Assembly: GCA_052103955.1 (NCBI GenBank)
Contig: JBQELO010000005.1
Coordinates: forward strand, 1-64,000
Length of the DNA: 64,000 nucleotides
Direction: 5' to 3'
From: Paenalcaligenes sp052103955
GTDB taxonomy: Bacteria; Pseudomonadota; Gammaproteobacteria; Burkholderiales; Burkholderiaceae_B
The position numbers were made by a program, and so were the translations under genes. The notes beneath the pieces are model-generated. The model was not told where the DNA came from. It saw nothing but the letters and a program-made list of their open reading frames with translations, and searched no databases. Below are positions 63,401-64,000 of this stretch, in pieces (the stretch's first letter is position 1; every line of letters starts with the position of its first letter).

Positions 63401-64000
63401 GCTGCGGGTAACCCTGCTAGCGCAGAGACCGAGCGCCCCTACGGCGTAGACACCGATCTGCCAAAAGCAGAAATCACGATCGACACCATTGCTGGTGACG
63501 ATATCATCGATAAGACTGAGTCTGAATCCGATGTAGAGATCACCGGTACAGTAGGTGCAGACGTTAAAGCTGGTGACAGCGTTACGGTGACTGTGAACGG
63601 CAAGGACTACCCCACCACGGTGAACAATGACGGTAAAACGTGGAGCGTTAAAGTGCCTGGTTCCGAGCTGGCGAAAGACTCTAACGTTCACGCCAAAGTA
63701 GAGACCGAAGATGCTGCGGGCAACCCCGCTAGTGCCGAGACCGATAGGCCCTACACCATTGATATAGACACTGGCACAGACGTGGGCTGCAACGGTAACG
63801 TCGTATGCAGCACCACCTACTTGGGCTACAGCAAAAACCCTGACGCAGACCCCGAAGGCGGCCTGAACACAGGTAAAGATGTAGGGCTGAACAACTACAT
63901 GGAGTTCTTGGTCAAGCTGAACCAAGTAGAAGAGCGTGGTGGGGAGTACTTTGTTGCCGGTAACGGTGGTAAAGCGGTCTTCACGCAAAAACTGCTGGGT
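60473..64000 (+). CDS. Giant LapA/BapA-like surface adhesin, 5' part (continues past the window)
   Basis: An open frame of 1176 codons with no stop at the window end. The start is GTG 60473 with GGAG eight bases upstream. Residues 1-90 form a LapA-type retention module (VVNNVAGNAWVRQADGSLLA), which holds the adhesin in the outer membrane. A Gly-rich linker follows (SGGGDGAGGSSFTRL). Residues 270-1101 are eight Ig-like repeats of 104 residues. A new domain with Cys-x6-Cys begins after them. No Sec signal is present, consistent with type I secretion. A secretion operon would be expected nearby but is not in the window. Confidence 0.88.
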   Translation, partial: MAINTIVVNNVAGNAWVRQADGSLLALRAGMRVPVNAEVVTDNGASVQLQADGMPPLTVGENRQFQVTNDLVNADIDPSDQTLPAQLDPNTARVLAALQAGEDPFAQLDPTAAVTSGGGDGAGGSSFTRLASIMEATSPLALAYPKPLNPADELPRMGGYGRATENADEPVASAPTLKVTIHSDGTVSFKFSEVPVGFELSDVNVSNGGRIENLRPDPTDPTKWVADLVVPDNYEGDIVVSVPDGSYTNEAGVPGLGDQDTTTVDTLAPEAEIAINVIAGDDVINKAESEQDITISGTVGKDVKAGDTVTVTVNGKNYSTTVNADGKTWNVDVPGSELAKDTNVHAKVETKDAAGNSTTAEADRGYGVDTDLPEADITINAITDDDIINKAESEKDVPLSGTVGKDVRAGDTVTITIGGKTYTTTVNADGKTWNLNVPGKDLLGNAKVEAKVTVEDAAGNTATANAERPYGVDTDLPEAEITIGTIAGDDVINKAESEKDITISGTVGKDVKAGDTVTITIGNKTYTTTVNADGKTWSKDVPGKDLLGNAKVEAKVETKDAAGNPASAEAERPYGVDTDLPEAEITINTIAGDDVINKAESEKDVTISGTVGKDVKAGDTVTITIGNKTYTTTVNADGKTWSKDVPGKDLLGNAKVEAKVETKDAAGNPASAEAERPYGVDTDLPEAEITINTIAGDDVVNKAESEKDVTISGTVGKDVKAGDTVTITIGNKTYTTTVNADGKTWSKDVPGKDLLGNAKVEAKVETKDAAGNPASAEAERPYGVDTGLPEASITIGTIAGDDVVNKAESEKDVTISGTVGKDVKAGDTVTVTVNGKDYTTTVNADGKTWNVDVPGSVLAQDSNVHAKVETKDAAGNTASAEADRGYAVATDLPEASITIGTIAGDDVINKAESEKDVTISGTVGKDVKAGDTVTITIGNKTYTTTVNADGKTWSKDVPGQDLLGNAKVEAKVDTKDAAGNPASAETERPYGVDTDLPKAEITIDTIAGDDIIDKTESESDVEITGTVGADVKAGDSVTVTVNGKDYPTTVNNDGKTWSVKVPGSELAKDSNVHAKVETEDAAGNPASAETDRPYTIDIDTGTDVGCNGNVVCSTTYLGYSKNPDADPEGGLNTGKDVGLNNYMEFLVKLNQVEERGGEYFVAGNGGKAVFTQKLLG
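61280..63775 (+). repeat. Eight in-register 312-bp tandem repeats (104-residue Ig-like domains)
   Basis: Units start at 61280, 61592, 61904, 62216, 62528, 62840, 63152 and 63464, always 312 bp apart with no indel. Each opens EAEITI-like and contains INKAESEKDVTISGTVGKDV, NADGKTW and KDAAGN. Two sub-types alternate in the second half: one with PGSELAKD-NVHAKVETKD (units 1, 6, 8), one with PGKDLLGNAKVEAKVETKD (units 2-5, 7). Units 3-5 are nearly identical in DNA, which points to recent duplication or gene conversion. Confidence 0.95.

Noticed and set aside
61280..63775. Possible CRISPR-like array
   Set aside because: The periodicity is 312 bp with no short repeat/unique spacer pattern. The units are contiguous coding domains.
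63158..63988. A 276-codon open frame on the minus strand inside the adhesin repeats
   Set aside because: It is the mirror of the 312-bp coding repeats; it repeats with the same period, has no ribosome site, and the plus-strand frame is a recognisable adhesin.

Overview
The window reads as a chromosomal segment of a betaproteobacterium, most likely of the order Burkholderiales and close to Alcaligenaceae. This is an inference from gene content: an fdsGBACD-type NAD-dependent formate dehydrogenase, a DctSR/DctPQM TRAP system, NodT-type outer-membrane lipoproteins and a LapA/BapA-like adhesin. GC content looks close to 50 percent. Genes are densely packed, with many 4-bp or 8-bp stop/start overlaps. 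No insertion sequence, prophage, integrase or CRISPR array is visible.

Layout. 1-4083: the 3' end of tRNA-Asp(GUC), a LysE-type exporter with an AraC regulator, and a LysR gene divergent from pirin and nitroreductase genes. 4151-9556: an acyl-CoA thioesterase/BAAT-like hydrolase, bioB, a DMT transporter, a YcaD-like MFS protein and a 1-Cys/Prx5-type peroxiredoxin. 9755-15532: a C4-dicarboxylate-type TRAP transporter (dctPQM) divergent from its probable two-component system dctSR. 15613-29045: a molybdenum block with moaC-moaD-moaE-moeA, convergent mobA and moaA, then a ModE-like regulator (FdsR-like) divergent from fdsG-fdsB-fdsA-fdhD-fdsD. An oxalate/formate-type MFS carrier and a 44-residue single-span partner follow. 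The cofactor genes and the molybdoenzyme that needs the cofactor lie together. 29167-31131: a universal stress protein and an NO-defence module (TIGR01244 protein, truncated haemoglobin, NsrR) with a clear NsrR operator.

31311-38831: serA, a di-haem cytochrome c peroxidase behind an FNR-like site, an aromatic aminotransferase, an LTA-synthase-like sulfatase-fold enzyme and an amidase. 38878-43491: a four-gene efflux operon (YtcA, HlyD, FUSC, NodT-type channel). 43618-48266: a Na+/H+ antiporter, a GNAT enzyme, a His-rich glycine-zipper protein and an AdeRS-like two-component system. 48642-52610: nrdA-nrdB-yfaE behind two NrdR boxes spaced exactly 32 bp. 52672-59525: a five-gene operon with a divergent LysR gene that encodes an FbpABC-type ABC importer, an aminotransferase and phosphonopyruvate hydrolase. 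It is a probable phosphonoalanine uptake and C-P bond cleavage pathway. 59572-64000: a DUF2061 protein, a long AT-rich leader, and the 5' part of a giant surface adhesin with eight in-register 312-bp repeats that runs off the window.

The strongest second-look items are the phosphonoalanine operon, the small membrane partner of the formate/oxalate carrier, the perfect inverted repeat in the fds control region, and the mosaic 312-bp adhesin repeats. No wholly unknown multi-gene system is evident. All statements rest on reading the sequence and on recalled family knowledge; no database search was run.
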